A stretch of 64,000 nt of DNA, from the NCBI GenBank assembly GCA_030562195.1, contig CM060201.1:20968454-21032453 (forward strand), read 5' to 3'. How positions within the stretch are numbered: position 1 is the stretch's first letter; the number at the start of each line of letters is the position of its first letter. The notes beneath the pieces were generated by a model. That model saw nothing but the letters and a program-made list of their open reading frames with translations, was not told the origin of the DNA and did no database searches. The stretch is from Nipponacmea schrenckii. Taxonomy: Eukaryota > Mollusca > Gastropoda > Lottiidae. This document shows positions 36,815 through 49,852 of this stretch, piece by piece. Position numbers and translations under genes: made by a program.

Positions 36815-37165
36815 ATACAAGGATAACAAATTAAGTCCAAAATGATCCTTTCTACCAGCTGGTCCTTGGTCAAACCTCTTGGTATTGATTTTACAAGGAT
36901 AACAACTCTAGGATCCTTTCTACCAGCTGGTCCTTGGTCAAACCTCTTGGTATTGATTTTACAAGGATAACAACTTAGGTTCACAAGGATCCTTTCTACC
37001 AGCTGGTCCTTGGCCAAATCTTTTGGCATTGATCTTTCCTGGATTATCTGTACCCATTTACAGCTGAGTCCACTGGAATTATGAGTGAAGATGACTTATT
37101 CAAGGTCATCCGACTTTAACATACCGACCAAGATTAGAACTCACAATCATCATTCTTCTTTGCTT
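36815..37165 (-). repeat. SINE with amplified tail, minus orientation
   Basis: Three tail units (CTACCAGCTGGTCCTTGGTC, AAACCTCTTGGTATTGAT) followed by GATCTTTCCTGGATTATCTG, TACAGCTGAGTCCACTGGAA, ATTCAAGGTCATCCGACTTT and a degenerate head GACCAAGATTAGAACTCAC. The most complete copy in the window. Confidence 0.85.
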
Positions 37166-37741
37166 CAACTAAATGATGACAATTAATGACCTTTTGTTTT
37201 TTATTGGAGCAATCTCAAAGAGTCTTTGTGTTATTCAGCCTTCACTTCTGTCCCAAGACAAATTAACATCAGACTGAGTGTGAAAACGCTATTTTTTGGA
37301 GTGTATGCAGAAAGAAAAAGGAAAACCTTATGTAAATTAGGTCGGATGAATGCCAATGATTTCTATTCAAAGGCAACATTGTATCAATTGTAGTTTCACC
37401 AATATTTTTATTCCGTGGGATATCCAAGGGATTTCCTCTAATCTTCCAGAATTAGGAAAACTGCCATATCTTCATCACATCCTTGTGAAGTCAGCTCGGT
37501 ACAGATTAGGCTGATTCATTTTTAAACTTTTTATTATGTTTACCCTAAGATTTTTGGGCTTTTTAGGCTCAAATCCCCCGGTCTTAAATTATCAACAGGA
37601 TTCAACACATTCATCCATCTGTATGCAGATCACTTTTCATCTTGTTTCATGTTTACGTTTCTCAAATCCAGTTGTACAAACAACAAAGGGAGATCACTGG
37701 TGAACGATGGCTTCTGCAGCCAGACTTGGTAGTTCAGAGAT

Positions 37742-37915
37742 GCAGGTAATATATTTAGAGGGAGTGAGGGGCAAATAACATATTCTGAGGGATAAGTAAT
37801 TTATTTTGACGGGCAAATAACATATTCTGAGGGATAAGTAATTTATTTTGAGGGGCAAATAACATATTCTGAGGTGATGCAAGTAATATATTCTGAGGGA
37901 TAAGTAATGTATTCG
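37742..37915 (+). repeat. 42-bp tandem repeat, ~4 copies
   Basis: GGGCAAATAACATATTCTGA, GGGATAAGTAATTTATTTTG, AG; GCAAATA starts at 37771, 37813 and 37855. Confidence 0.92.
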
Positions 37916-38984
37916 GCTGGGCTATGGGGTTTGATGTTTATTTGTAGTAATCATATAGATTGGCCCCTCAGTAATGTTATGTTCTATTGACACCTTTGTC
38001 TCCCTGTATCTACAGGTCTTGGTTTCTACATCAGTCCCTTCGACCTGCATCACTGACAGGGGGAAACTTGGGGAGCAAATAACATAGTACTAATAGTACT
38101 ATCTCAACAGGATAAATTATCTAGGACAAGGCACAAACGTGAAGCAAACAGCCTGCCTGGTTCAATTAGGCCTACCCTATTCTAGAACCATGTACAAAAC
38201 TTCTGGGAAGGCTAAAAAATGAACAATTTTGTTTCCTAGGAAAGTCATCTGATGCTTTTCTTCATCTTTAACCAACAATAAATAAAACCTGCAAGGTCAA
38301 GACTCCATTCTTCATCACTGAATGCAATTCAATGTCTTCTTCAAGGTCATGGACATTCAGATTCAAGGTTAAACAAAAACTTTTTCTTGAATTCCCATCA
38401 AATTAATTAGAAAATAGCGTAAAAAGTCTGGCAATATAATGGAGGTATTTAAGGCTTTTGTTTACTGACTGGTTTGCGTAATCCTTCGCTGAATGAGTCA
38501 GACAGTGAGAGACTTATTGAAAGTTTGTATAACATTTCCAACCTAATCACATCGTAATCTTCATACTCATCATCAAATAAATCCCAGACGCTGTAATAAT
38601 GGCGGCCATTGTGTTAACATGGCCCTTCACTCCGCCTAAATCTCACAAACAAATCTGCACATGGCCTAATCTATGTTTTCTTCCCAATCTAAATTTACAA
38701 AAAGCTTTCATAAACTTGCCGATATTGTCAACAAAATTGGGTGAAAATCACTTCATCGCGTCAAACTTGAGGAGCTGTCAATTTCACACTTCATAAAAAA
38801 AGATAAACATTTTACCGAGATCCCCCATGGCTATCCTCTAGTTTATTCTTAAGTAAATATCAAGTTTTTTTATTTGACTGATAAACTAACCCAGAAGGTA
38901 TTTAAATAACGTGCAAGTTGTCTTCTCCTTTTAGCTCGGTAGAGGAATAGAAATATCTCCTATCATGTATATTATAGAACTAAA

Positions 38985-39230
38985 TAAGTGGAGTTTTACA
39001 TCTTTATTTCCTGCACCTAATGGGTTAATCAAGACAAGCAATGCCATGCAGTGTGATATGAGGGAAAATTTTCCCAGGACAGCAGTATAAGCTACTTTCT
39101 TTGGTAATTCCCAACTGTCAATGTATTTTCAACGTGAACAGCCTGTAGCACACAGGGCCTCTGTTTATTATCCCATCCGAACGACTAGACGCTTTTCCAT
39201 GTTAACACATCTGACCTTCAGCCTCATTCA
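38985..39230 (+). repeat. Dispersed element, longest copy
   Basis: Runs from AAGTGGAGTTTTACATC through GCACCTAATGGGTTAAT, AATGCCATGCAGTGTG, CCCAGGACAGCAGTATAAGC, GTGAACAGCCTGTAGCACAC and TATTATCCCATCCGAACGAC to TTTTCCATGTTAACACATCT. About 245 bp, no open frame, no visible inverted termini; class undetermined. Confidence 0.8.
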
Positions 39231-39269
39231 ACACAAATAAAAAATCTAATAGTTTTATCTCAACCTGTT

Positions 39270-40050
39270 TTGGGATTGAACCCTGGTCCTACAGGTCTGT
39301 ATAAGGTGGGATGCTGGGATTGAACCCTGGTCCTACAGGTCTGTATAAGGTGGGATGCTGGGATTGAACCCTGGTCCTACAGGTCTGTATAAGGTGGGAT
39401 GCTGGGATTGAACCCTGGTACTACAGGTCTGTATAAGGTGGGATGCTGGGATTGAACCCTGGTACTACAGGTCTGTATAAGGTGGGATGCTGGGATTGAA
39501 CCCTGGTCCTACAGGTTGTATAAGGTGGGATGCTGGGATTGAACCCTGGTACTACAGGTCTGTATAAGGTGGGATGCTGGGATTGAACCCTGGTCCTACA
39601 GGTTTGTATAAGGTGGGATGCTGGGATTGAACCCTGGTACTACAGGTCTGTATAAGGTGGGATGCTGGGATTGAACCCTGGTCCTACAGGTCTGTATAAG
39701 GTGGGATGCAAAAAATGGAATTGAACCCTGGTCTACAGGTCTGTATAAGGTGGGATGCTGGGATTGAACCCTGGTCCTACAGGTTTGTATAAGGTGGGAT
39801 GCTGGGATTGAACCCTGGTCCTACAGGTCCGTATAAGGTGGGATGCTGGGATTGAACCCTGGTCCTACAGGTTTGTATAAGGTGGGATGCTGGGATTGAA
39901 CCCTGGTCCTACAGGTCTGTATAAGGTGGGATGCTGGGATTGAACCCTGGTCCTACAGGTCTGTATAAGGTGGGATGCTGGGATTGAACCCTGGTCCTAC
40001 AGGTCCGTATAAGGTGGGATGCTGGGATTGAACCCTGGTTCCGGAGATCT
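39270..40050 (-). repeat. 44-bp minisatellite with a B box in each unit (~18 copies)
   Basis: Plus-strand unit GGTCTGTATAAGGTGGGATG, CTGGGATTGAACCCTGGTCC, TACA, unrelated to the other 44-bp family. On the minus strand each unit has AGGGTTCAATCCC, which fits the Pol III B-box consensus GWTCRANNC. Confidence 0.95.
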
Positions 40051-40379
40051 GTATAAATTTGGGAAAAGGCATCTGGTAAATTATACGAGTTCACACAAAT
40101 CAAAAATGTCCGTTAGAAAATAAAAGCATCAAATCAATCAAGTCTGAACTTACATAATAGAATATATCATCAAAAACAACACAATCTAATTTCACCGAAT
40201 CAACATATAGTTGATTGATATTCGCGTTTTTTTTATTCAAACCTGCACTGAAAAAACCTTAATGTTAGATTGATAATAACTGTAATTTCCAAACGAAATA
40301 CAAAAAAATAAATAATTGTCTAACAGACAAAATATTGTAAACAACATAAAACTCCCTTACGCCATAATTTCACAACGTA

Positions 40380-41250
40380 AATAATTAAAATAACCTTAAC
40401 AGTTGGAAATCGCGAGAAAAAATAACAGAAAGTAATTTCTATTAATGATCATGTATTGTTACTGGTTAACGAACTTAATACCAATGTCAATAATAATTAA
40501 TTGGTCAACGTTATAAGTACCACAATGGATATTGATTTAAACTGCGTTAAGTCCTGTTAAAAGGTTGGTAAATACCCCTGGTGATATCAACAAACAGTGA
40601 TTTCATTGGACGTAATTTACAAGATAATGGAGGATATATCGAGAGGTCGGAAAATGAAAAGAGGCACGCCATATTATCAATAATTATTGAAGAATTAGTG
40701 GAAACAATGATACTTTAGAAACGCGAGTGGTAAACGTGATCCGGCAAGTTTTACAGAAATATCTCAGTGATTAGAATACAACGAATTGATCGGCTCACTA
40801 GAGGGAGCTTTATTCATCGATATTCTCTTCACTCTCTATACATGTTTTCACGTATCTTTAATCCAATCAAAACCACTCAATAACCTATGATAGTTGTTGA
40901 GATCAGACCAAATAAAGAGATATTTTACAACCATTATAACAAATTAAACGCTGTGAAACGGTCGGTGTTATGAAGTCACGACTAAGTAGAGTGGAGTCTA
41001 AACTAAACACGGCTGTAATTATAATTATTCGCGACTATTATGTTCGGAAATGTGAATTGCCTCGTTCTATTTTAACGTAAATATAAATTTGCGCGATCTA
41101 TTATCCCCACTTAGCACACAATTAGTTATTTAGTTATAACTCCTACATCATACTGGGCGTTCAAGTACTTTGAAAGCCTTGGACTACCAGTAAGTGTACA
41201 TAACACTTGTGCAGGGCTGGTAAACGATGTAATTTGAAGAGGTTTTAACT
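40380..41250. promoter_or_regulatory. Low-repeat, CpG-containing intronic island
   Basis: About 850 bp without tandem repeats and with more CpG (CGCGAG, CGCGAGTGG, CGCGATC) and homeodomain-like cores (TAATAATTAATTGG). It sits between two minisatellites. Candidate enhancer only. Confidence 0.2.
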
Positions 41251-42324
41251 CGGATGCCTGGAGGCCAAGATTTCAAGTCTTTGTTCTGTTAATACACGTC
41301 AATGAGATAATTCAACGTTTATTGTAGTCTTAGAATCACAAGTGCTTTGTACTTCCAGTGACCTCCCCTTTATTCTTATTAAGTTTTAATATCTAAGTCC
41401 CTACTTGAAAATCCAAATCCAATTTTATAATTCTAAATAGTTTTGACTTTAAATGACTTAGTCAATAATTTCATTTAAGTTTTCGTTGCGGTTGAATTCA
41501 CAAAAACAATGACGCTTTGATAACGTAGATTTGACGCATCAAGCACCACTTAACAAGAATCGAAGCATACGATTGTGCTTTCTTGTGTAGAGAATCCAAT
41601 GAATGAACCTTTAAAATTTAAGGTTGATTGGTCACTACTGTTGAATAAGTGCAATAAATTCAAAAGGGATTTCCAAATTCTTACAAAACGTACTTTTTAA
41701 TGGAGACACAATCATACCGAACACTAAGATGTTGAAATGTAACTCCCCAATTTGGAATCTCCCCCAAAAAAATAGAAAACATAATTGTAGATTTTCTGAA
41801 TGCCAACTAACGTTGTTATGGTTATCGTAACAGTGATACAAGCTCAGTCAACTCACTTATAAGTCACCATACTAAAAACTTCACTAAACTAAACTAAATA
41901 GAATCAGTTCACTAAATCCTTGACTAATCTTCTTAAGCTTGTAAAATATAAATTACTATTATTAACACCTTTAATACAGTCATCACAGATCAACTAATCT
42001 ATTAACCAATCAGAAACAAACGTGTTAATCACATGATCAATCAAGTATTTAACGACATAATGAGATAATTCGCGATATTGTTACAATGTAATTGTTTGTT
42101 ATTTGATTGAGATTGATATATCAATTGTAAAACGGATTCAAATAAACCTTTCAATTTATCAGCCAGTGTAATTCATCCAATAATTTCTTTCTTGATAACT
42201 ACAGATAATACAAAATACTGATCTTTCAACGTTTAATTGATCCCTATCGACAATTTTATTCAATAACTTTTAAAGATTTGATCGACATTTAGAAGCAAGA
42301 GCAGATATAAAAAATATCATGGTA

Positions 42325-43095
42325 TAACAAACTTCTTTAATAACAAGGTACATAACACACTTCTTTAATAACAAGGTACATAACACACTTCTTTAATAAC
42401 AAGGTACATAACACACTTCTTTAATAACAAGGTACATAACACACTTCTTTAATAACAAGGTACATAACACACTTCTTTAATAACAAGGTACATAACACAC
42501 TTCTTCAATAACAAGGTACATAACACACTTCTTTAATAACAAGGTACATAACACACTTCTTTAATAACAAGGTACATAACACACTTCTTTAATAACAAGG
42601 TACATAACACACTTCTTTAATAACAAGGTACATAACACACTTCTTTAATAACAAGGTACATAACACACTTCTTTAATAACAAGGTACATAACACACTTCT
42701 TTAATAACAAGGTACATAACACACTTCTTTAATAACAAGGTACATAACACACTTCTTTAATAACAAGGTACATAACACACTTCTTTAATAACAAGGTACA
42801 TAACACACTTCTTTAATAACAAGATACATAACACACTTCTTTAATAACAAGATACATAACACACTTCTTTAATAACAACATACATAACACACTTCTTTAA
42901 TAACAAGATACATAACACACTTCTTTAATAACAAGGTACATAACACACTTCTTTAATAACAAGGTACATAAACATCTTATCTTCAATTTTAATAACAAGG
43001 TACATAACACACTTCTTTAATAACAAGATACATAACACACTTCTTTAATAACAAGGTACATAACACACTTCTTTAATAACAAGATACACAACATT
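42325..43095 (+). repeat. 28-bp minisatellite, ~27 copies
   Basis: Unit ACACTTCTTTAATAACAAGG plus TACATAAC. The left ~18 units are almost identical; GATACATAAC and CATACATAAC variants and one rearranged unit near 42970-42990 cluster at the right end. Confidence 0.96.
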
Positions 43096-43884
43096 TCAAC
43101 ACAATTTACATGTGTAGTCAATGTCCAATTCCACTTATGATGAAATCTTATCTTCAGATGTTTGAAGGAACAAGGTCCAGGTATATGAATGAGTGAGCAC
43201 AGTTTAAAAGCACACTGTGAAAGCAGACAGCAAACAGGTTGCCCCCCTTTATCTAATAGTATATCTTTAACATCTGTTGCCACGGAAACATTTGTCATTT
43301 CAAAAAACAACAAGATAAATCATTTTTAATTTTAAAATGAAAATTGATATCAATTTTTTCTTTTGTTTGTATTTCTACAGATTAAATATGTCATTATTTA
43401 GTTAAAAAAAACATCAAAAAAATAGAATGATGCTTTTCAATTTCATTATTCCTATTTTCACTTTGTTTTTTTTTTTTACCTCTATTTAACAAAAACTGAA
43501 TTTTAAAAAAAACCTGTTTCTTTATTTGTCCTAGTTTTGTTCTCATCAAATTTATTAGAAATCATATAAAACATAGTGTGACACCTTGCAATCGGGAAAA
43601 TTACACATTGTGTGTCTTCCCTTCACAGTGTGTTTAACGAAAACTTATCACATGTCGACAAATATCACTACATCCTGTATTACAAAGAAGTGTGTTTATT
43701 GAACTTGTAAATAAACGCATCAATGCACGTGCATTCTGTCCTTTCCATTTATTTTTGTTTTAGAATTAAATTTTATTGAGTATGAAAAGAAAATGAAAAT
43801 AATTTATGTAAATGAGCTCTGATGTCATCTGATAAATTATTCTAAAAAACTTTTTAAAGGTTTTTCACAAGAATAATCGAAATA

Positions 43885-43990
43885 GAAATGGATTTTACGT
43901 TTTTCTGTTTATGAAGCTAATAGAACCACTAAAGGCCTGCAACATCATGCAGTGTGGAATGAGGGACAACTAGTAAGACCTTTTACAATT
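43885..43990 (+). repeat. Dispersed element, diverged copy
   Basis: AATGGATTTTACG, AATAGAACCACTAAAGGC, AACATCATGCAGTGTGGAAT and GAGGGACAA match the element with substitutions. Confidence 0.6.
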
Positions 43991-44475
43991 GGAAAGTAAG
44001 TATAAAATAAATACAGTCATATAGGTACAATATGAGTCCCTTAATAATATTGTCCCCCCTTGAGTAGGGTAGAGACAAATGAATATCTTTACAGTCATAT
44101 ATGAGTCACATCTTAAGTTGATCTCCAAAACTTAATAAGGTTCCCCACACCTGATCGATAGAAATGGTTTACAATGGAACATTAGAGTACTAACGTAAGA
44201 CACCATAGGCTAGAGACTATAGCATCTGTAAAACAACTAATAATCTGAGTTGCAAGGAAGATAACTTTCAATCAATAGAATCATTAGCGTTCAATTAGAT
44301 GTTAAACACTGTCAATAAACAAAGCACCTCAATCGTGAAATTATCAGTGTAAATATAAATTACTCATTGATTAATCTATCAACACATTTAAAAGGATATA
44401 TCCACAAATTCTTGATTTAAAATTTCCCAATGAACATTGGGTATATAAAATTAAACACCAATAATCTTAGATTTA

Positions 44476-44724
44476 ACGCAATTTAAACCAATGGAACATT
44501 AGAGTATACAACGCAATTTAAACACCAATGGAACATTAGAGTATACAACGCAATTTAAACACCAATGGAACATTAGAATATACAACGCAATTTAAACACC
44601 AATGGAACATTAGAGTATACAACGCAATTTAAACACCAATGGAACATTAGAGTATACAACGCAATTTAAACACCAATGGAACATTAGAGTATACAACGCA
44701 ATTTAAACACCAATGGAACATTAA
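44476..44724 (+). repeat. 37-bp tandem repeat, ~7 copies
   Basis: CAATTTAAACACCAATGGAA, CATTAGAGTATACAACG. A single related motif (ACAATGGAACATTAGAGTAC) lies 300 bp to the left at about 44172. Confidence 0.95.
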
Positions 44725-45912
44725 GGTATATGGTTGACTAATAAAGTAATTTACGAAATATTAAGGTATCTAGTTGTCTAAATATTTGCTGCACTAACTG
44801 AAGCTTTAAGATATATGGATCTCTAAAAATCTAATTTGCCATCAACTGATGAAATTAAGGTATATGACTGTCTAAATATGAACTTTATCAACTGATACAA
44901 CTTGAAGGGATACGGCTGTCTAAATATTTTACTCCAAATGATAATCTTAGACGCAATGATTTAAACATTTATATTCATCAAGGCATTTATGAAATAATTT
45001 GTTGCATATATCACTTTAAAAAAAACATTACCCATCTAATACTCGTTACATTTCTGATAATTGACGATGTTTGATCGTTAAGCGTTTTAATTATTCACCA
45101 GTCTAATAAACATTCTATAAATTTCATTAATTTTCAATAAACATAAAAACGCCTGCTGAATTTTCGACTCATTACACGTTCAATTTTTTTCAAATTACGA
45201 AGTCGTCAAGCGTCAATAATAATTAATCAATAATCAACTTGTTACAAATTTTAACGTTTCATTCACTCGGAAAATGATACACAAATTGCATAAAAATTTA
45301 AACACGAATTGTCTTGTTGATCGAAATTACCCAGAGGGCAACAAACCAAGCGAACTTTATTTTTATTTCATGAAATTAAAAATGCTGAGAAAAGTTGGGA
45401 TTCTTTTAAAGGAAACTTTATTTAAAAGCACTATAATTTATTAAAATATTGTTTTTATATTTGATTTTTTTCCACATTAGACCAAGGTACTAATAATACT
45501 CGAAACAGAAATGATTTTTTTGAATAAATGACGTCAGTATAGCAATTGAAATATAAATAATCAACTTAATAAATATATATATTACGTCCAAAAATAATCG
45601 TAAACTTTTGGATCAAAATATCACTGGAAAAAATTTGAACTAACTATTATAGCAAGTATAATACTTAGCTTATTTTGGTTTGCTTTTAAATTCCCTGGAC
45701 ACAATGGTAAAGATTTGGTCAACTAATGTGAAGTATCAACCAAATATCTGAGATACAGAACATCCCAGGGTTTAAAGGCACAGTTCATTAACTTCCTCCT
45801 CTGCCGGTGACTTTGTGACCGAAAAATTAAGGCTCATATCATTCTAGGCAGATCTACTCAACTATTTTTTTTTTCGAAGGATATATTTCCACGCCCCAGC
45901 CAGATTTGTAAA

Positions 45913-45927
45913 GGGGGGGGGGGGGGG
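45913..45927 (+). repeat. Poly-G run of 15
   Basis: Fifteen consecutive G. Could form a quadruplex on this strand; length may be unreliable in assembly. Confidence 0.85.
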
Positions 45928-47164
45928 AACAGACTTGACGAGGGAGCTATAAGTATACAGTTTTATTTAAATATTTAATAGTCTCACAGATTTTTACATT
46001 TTCTGTCCATTTCAAATCTTCCATACATAACGCTATTTAATAACACGAGGCGTGAAGATAAATTACGCGAGAAATTCCACAATATCTCAGCGCCACCTAG
46101 TGATAGAAATATCTCCTACTTTATATCAAGGGCAGATAATCTACTAATATCTTGTCAGTTGATTAATTGACAGGATAAATTACAAGAAATATCAACGTTT
46201 GTAGGGAAATCTGTTGATAACAATATAAGTCAATACATAACTAACTTAATAAGGAAGCCTAAGATAGTATTATTACCATGGTAACAACTAGAAGAGGGGT
46301 CATATAGGTGTAAGCCTGTTCCTTAATCGCCTTAATTAATTAATTATATATTGTTTATAAAATAGTAACTTATATACCTATTACCAATATTACTATACAT
46401 CTGTAGAAATGAAACTAATTATACAGCCACATCCTGTCGAGTTCTCGAAGGCTATGACAACACACCACTATATAAGTTTTAGAAATATAATTGAATGATG
46501 GTAGTTTCACAACATAAAGGCTTGACGAACACGAACACATTATTACAATCGACAAATGATCGTACCAGCCTTGACTAACATGCCGGCCATCCCTGTCTTA
46601 CCCATAATGCACTACTCCCATAATGCACTAGTTGAGACGGGCAGGTGCTAAAGGATGCGCGCTTTGACTTACTAATACACAATCCTAATGTTTGGTGAGC
46701 CTTCATCAGAAACACCTTTTTTATCATTCTATTACATATTCAAAGTTATGAATTATATTTGATGAAAATTGTAAAAAAATATTGTGGTAAAACCTTGGAG
46801 AGTTCCTAAACAAGAAAAATCATCAGGGATAAAAAGTTTACAGTGTTGATATAGATAATCTGCCCTCATTAATCACACGGTTTGTTTACAGACCCGGTTT
46901 TTATACGGTTCACAACAAGATTAGGGTATAGTATCACTTGCTGGATAAATTACTTTCACCCCATAACAACTATCTCCTGGGGATTAAGGGGGGATTAGGA
47001 AGGGATTAAGGAGGGATCAGTAAGAGGATTAAAAGCTCAGAATGTTGGTCTATCAATTCATCTACCATAGATGAGGATACATGATGTCACTAAGATAGTA
47101 GAAATTATATTGTAAACATATTTAAAGTGGTATTTCAAGCTATATTCACACTTAGATATTCTAA

Positions 47165-47520
47165 AGTATATTACTCCAATATACTATGGGGTATTTACTG
47201 TAGTGTGAAGGGACCCTGAAACCTATTTTATGGGGGTATTTACTGTAGTGTGAAGGGACCCTAAAGTATATTACTCCAATATACTATGGGGTATTTACTG
47301 TAGTGTGAAGGGACCCTGAAACCTATTTTATGGGGGTATTTACTGTAGTGTGAAGGGACCCTGAAACCTATTTTATGGGGGTATTTACTGTAGTGTGAAG
47401 GGACCCTGAAACCTATTTTATGGGGTATTTACTGTAGTGTGAAGGGACCCTGAAACCTATTTTATGGGGTATTTACTGTAGTGTGAAGGGACCCTGAAAC
47501 CTATTTTATGGGGTATTTAA
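47165..47520 (+). repeat. ~45-bp tandem repeat, ~7 copies
   Basis: GGGACCCTGAAACCTATTTT, ATGGGGTATTTACTGTAGTG, TGAA, with a longer variant containing AAGTATATTACTCCAATATA in two of the early units. Confidence 0.93.
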
Positions 47521-48228
47521 CAAGTCTATTATCTGAAGAAGCCTGTTTTTATCACCAGTACAATCACATAAAACAAATTTATGAAGTCATGAAGAAGAAG
47601 GCAGGAACATTAAACCTAAATATCTCATAAATAGTCTTAGAGAGCATTTAAAGAGGCTGTCCCTTGTCATAATGTCAACAACTATTGGGATGAGTGTATC
47701 CATTAAATAAAAGGAGCGAATCTCCTTTAAAATTCTATCCTTAGCTATCCCTGTAAAAATTATTAAGCCCAATTATTGAGATAGGAATATTCTTCGAAAC
47801 GGTTTAAAGAAACTATCCCTCCTATAAAACGAACAATAAAGGAACTGAACTGTCTGGCTTATTTTCGTTTGGGTTGTTTGGCAGTTGTCTTAGCATAGAT
47901 CATTCCAGATGGACGTGGGATATTGGAAATGTACGGAACAGTCATCAGACTTAAACTCAATGACCAATATTAGAATCTGTGGCCACCATGTTACTAGAAT
48001 ATAACGTTATATCAAGATACAGGCACTACAGTCTATCATCAAAATGAGGTGCTTGGGGCCTTATTCTCAAAAACTTAAGTATGAAAAATTCAGATTTTAA
48101 AAATTACAGTTACCTACATGGATAATAAAAATAAATTTAAAATTGATTGACCAATCAGATGACTAGATTACTAAAACTAAGTTGTGTTTTTCGAGAATAA
48201 GAGCCCAGATGATTAAAGTGTAACTTAC

Positions 48229-48387
48229 CTTTTTCTTGAGTTTTTTCTTGGTAACGTTGTTATTTTTCTTACTCAGTGGAAGATTAACGAGGGATTTCTC
48301 CGTGTTGGTTGTTGTATTATTATTGCTGTTTTTATTGTTAATAAAATTATTCTTCTGAATATTACTTGAGACGTTCTTTACCACTTT
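48229..48387 (-). CDS. AUTS2: AUTS2-family gene, Asn/Lys-rich internal exon
   Basis: Internal exon of 159 bp, 53 codons, phase 0 at both ends. The acceptor on the minus strand is TTTTATAATTTTAG with AG at 48389-48388, and the donor is AAG|GTAAGT with GT at 48228-48227. Only the frame starting at the first base is open; the other two hit stops within eight codons. The peptide begins KVVKNV, holds 15 Asn and 13 Lys in 53 residues, and ends in a basic cluster VTKKKLKKK that could act as a nuclear localisation signal. It sits immediately before the exon carrying SRDQLSD, the position where vertebrate AUTS2 has a Lys/Arg-rich stretch. AUTS2 proteins are nuclear and act with a non-canonical Polycomb complex (PRC1.5) in neuronal gene activation. 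The low-complexity peptide alone would not identify the family; the assignment rests on the next three exons. Confidence 0.72.
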
Positions 48388-49852
48388 CTAAAATTATAAA
48401 ACAAGGGAGATAATTCACTTATCCTGTTTACACTACAAAATTTATCTGTTCTCAGAACAGTACAGAAGAATTTTGTGTAATTTAAATGGTCGAGCGTTCC
48501 CAGTACGGTTCCAATTCTGGCATATCTCGAAAGAAGTTCTCAGACCCGACCCGATATACTTGAAAAGTTGTGAGTAAAGTTTCTTTGTACAAAAATTCAT
48601 AAGTTTACAAATAGACAACAAAAAAAAATCATTTCGTTTGATATACATCTGTCTATACAAAAATATTCACAGATTATTTCCAAATCAGGAGCTTCCAGGA
48701 ATCAAAATTAGAAATGTCTAAATAAGGAAAGCAATTGAGACGGCTTGGATCAATATCTGACCCACTATAGATTACATCAGGGTCAGGACCACAGTCAATA
48801 TAGGAAATGGGGGGAAATATCTTGCTTGGAGGCATCAAAAATTATCTTTTGAAATCAAAGTCCCGAACACCTCAAAAATTTACTTAAAACTCTCTACTTT
48901 AATTCACAAAACTTGACGAAAATATCTAAATATTAACATCACTGCAAGAATTTCATTCACAAAATAAACACGAATAGAAAAACATGGCTACAAAATGATA
49001 AAAATTCCAACTATCATTTTCACACTTTATCAATATTTGAAATATCCAGTGACTTCTGCTCCTAAGCCAGTCAGAGTTGCTCCCCTTTAATAATTTACAT
49101 TTTAACATTTTAACATTGATCTTGTGTTTGACGTCTGCTAGAAACACAATAAAAATACCAGACTTGTTAAATATTTAATTCTTATGTTTTATCTTCGAAG
49201 CAGAATCTAGTTTGACTAAAGTTACATTAAATTTTTATTCTATGACAGTCCAAAACATTCCTAATCCAAAAACAAAACAGAACCACCTGAAGTTTTTTTT
49301 AAGAATGCCTGATGATCATCTTCTTGCTTGATAACGACAAGAGAACACTAGATGAAACGTCACAGAATAAATAAACTCAGTAATTGTTATTCCATAAACC
49401 TTAGTTATTATTATTATTATACTACCAATTACTAAATACCATATAAAGAATGCCCGATGAGCTCGTCACTTTTGGTTGTAATTTATGAGCAATTTTTCAG
49501 GGTCCTTTCACACAACAGTAAAAACCTCTTATTGATCTCGTTAAAAGATATATTAATGATAATGTTATTTTAGGAAAGATTGAATCTCGCGAAAAAAACG
49601 AACTGAAAAAACTTTAAAATCACCCAGAGTCAATCTGCACATGGGTTCGTCAACTTAAACTTCCAATATATTGCTTATTTTTAAGAGAGTGGCCACATTT
49701 TTTATATAACCTTTTATTTGTTGGTGTGCCTGCCTTTATTACAATCAGCATAATACTATAAGACTCATCAACGAAACAAACAAAAACCATACATTTGACT
49801 TAAAAAACAGAACAAATTCCCCTCAAAAAAAGAAAGAAAAGAAAGAACAATA

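Larger units (their letters stand above)
19704..48228 (-). other. 28.5-kb intron between the 159- and 114-bp exons
   Basis: Defined by the two flanking exons. It contains the repeat hub at 24-35 kb and arrays at 36.2, 37.7, 39.3, 42.3, 44.5 and 47.2 kb. Stretches with nothing supported: 19960-20380, 21270-22330, 24640-25380, 35000-35390, 35660-36160, 38070-38980, 41250-42320, 43095-43880, 43990-44470, 44730-47160 and 47525-48228. The last contains a LINE-free, AT-rich sequence with only short shadow ORFs. Confidence 0.75.
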
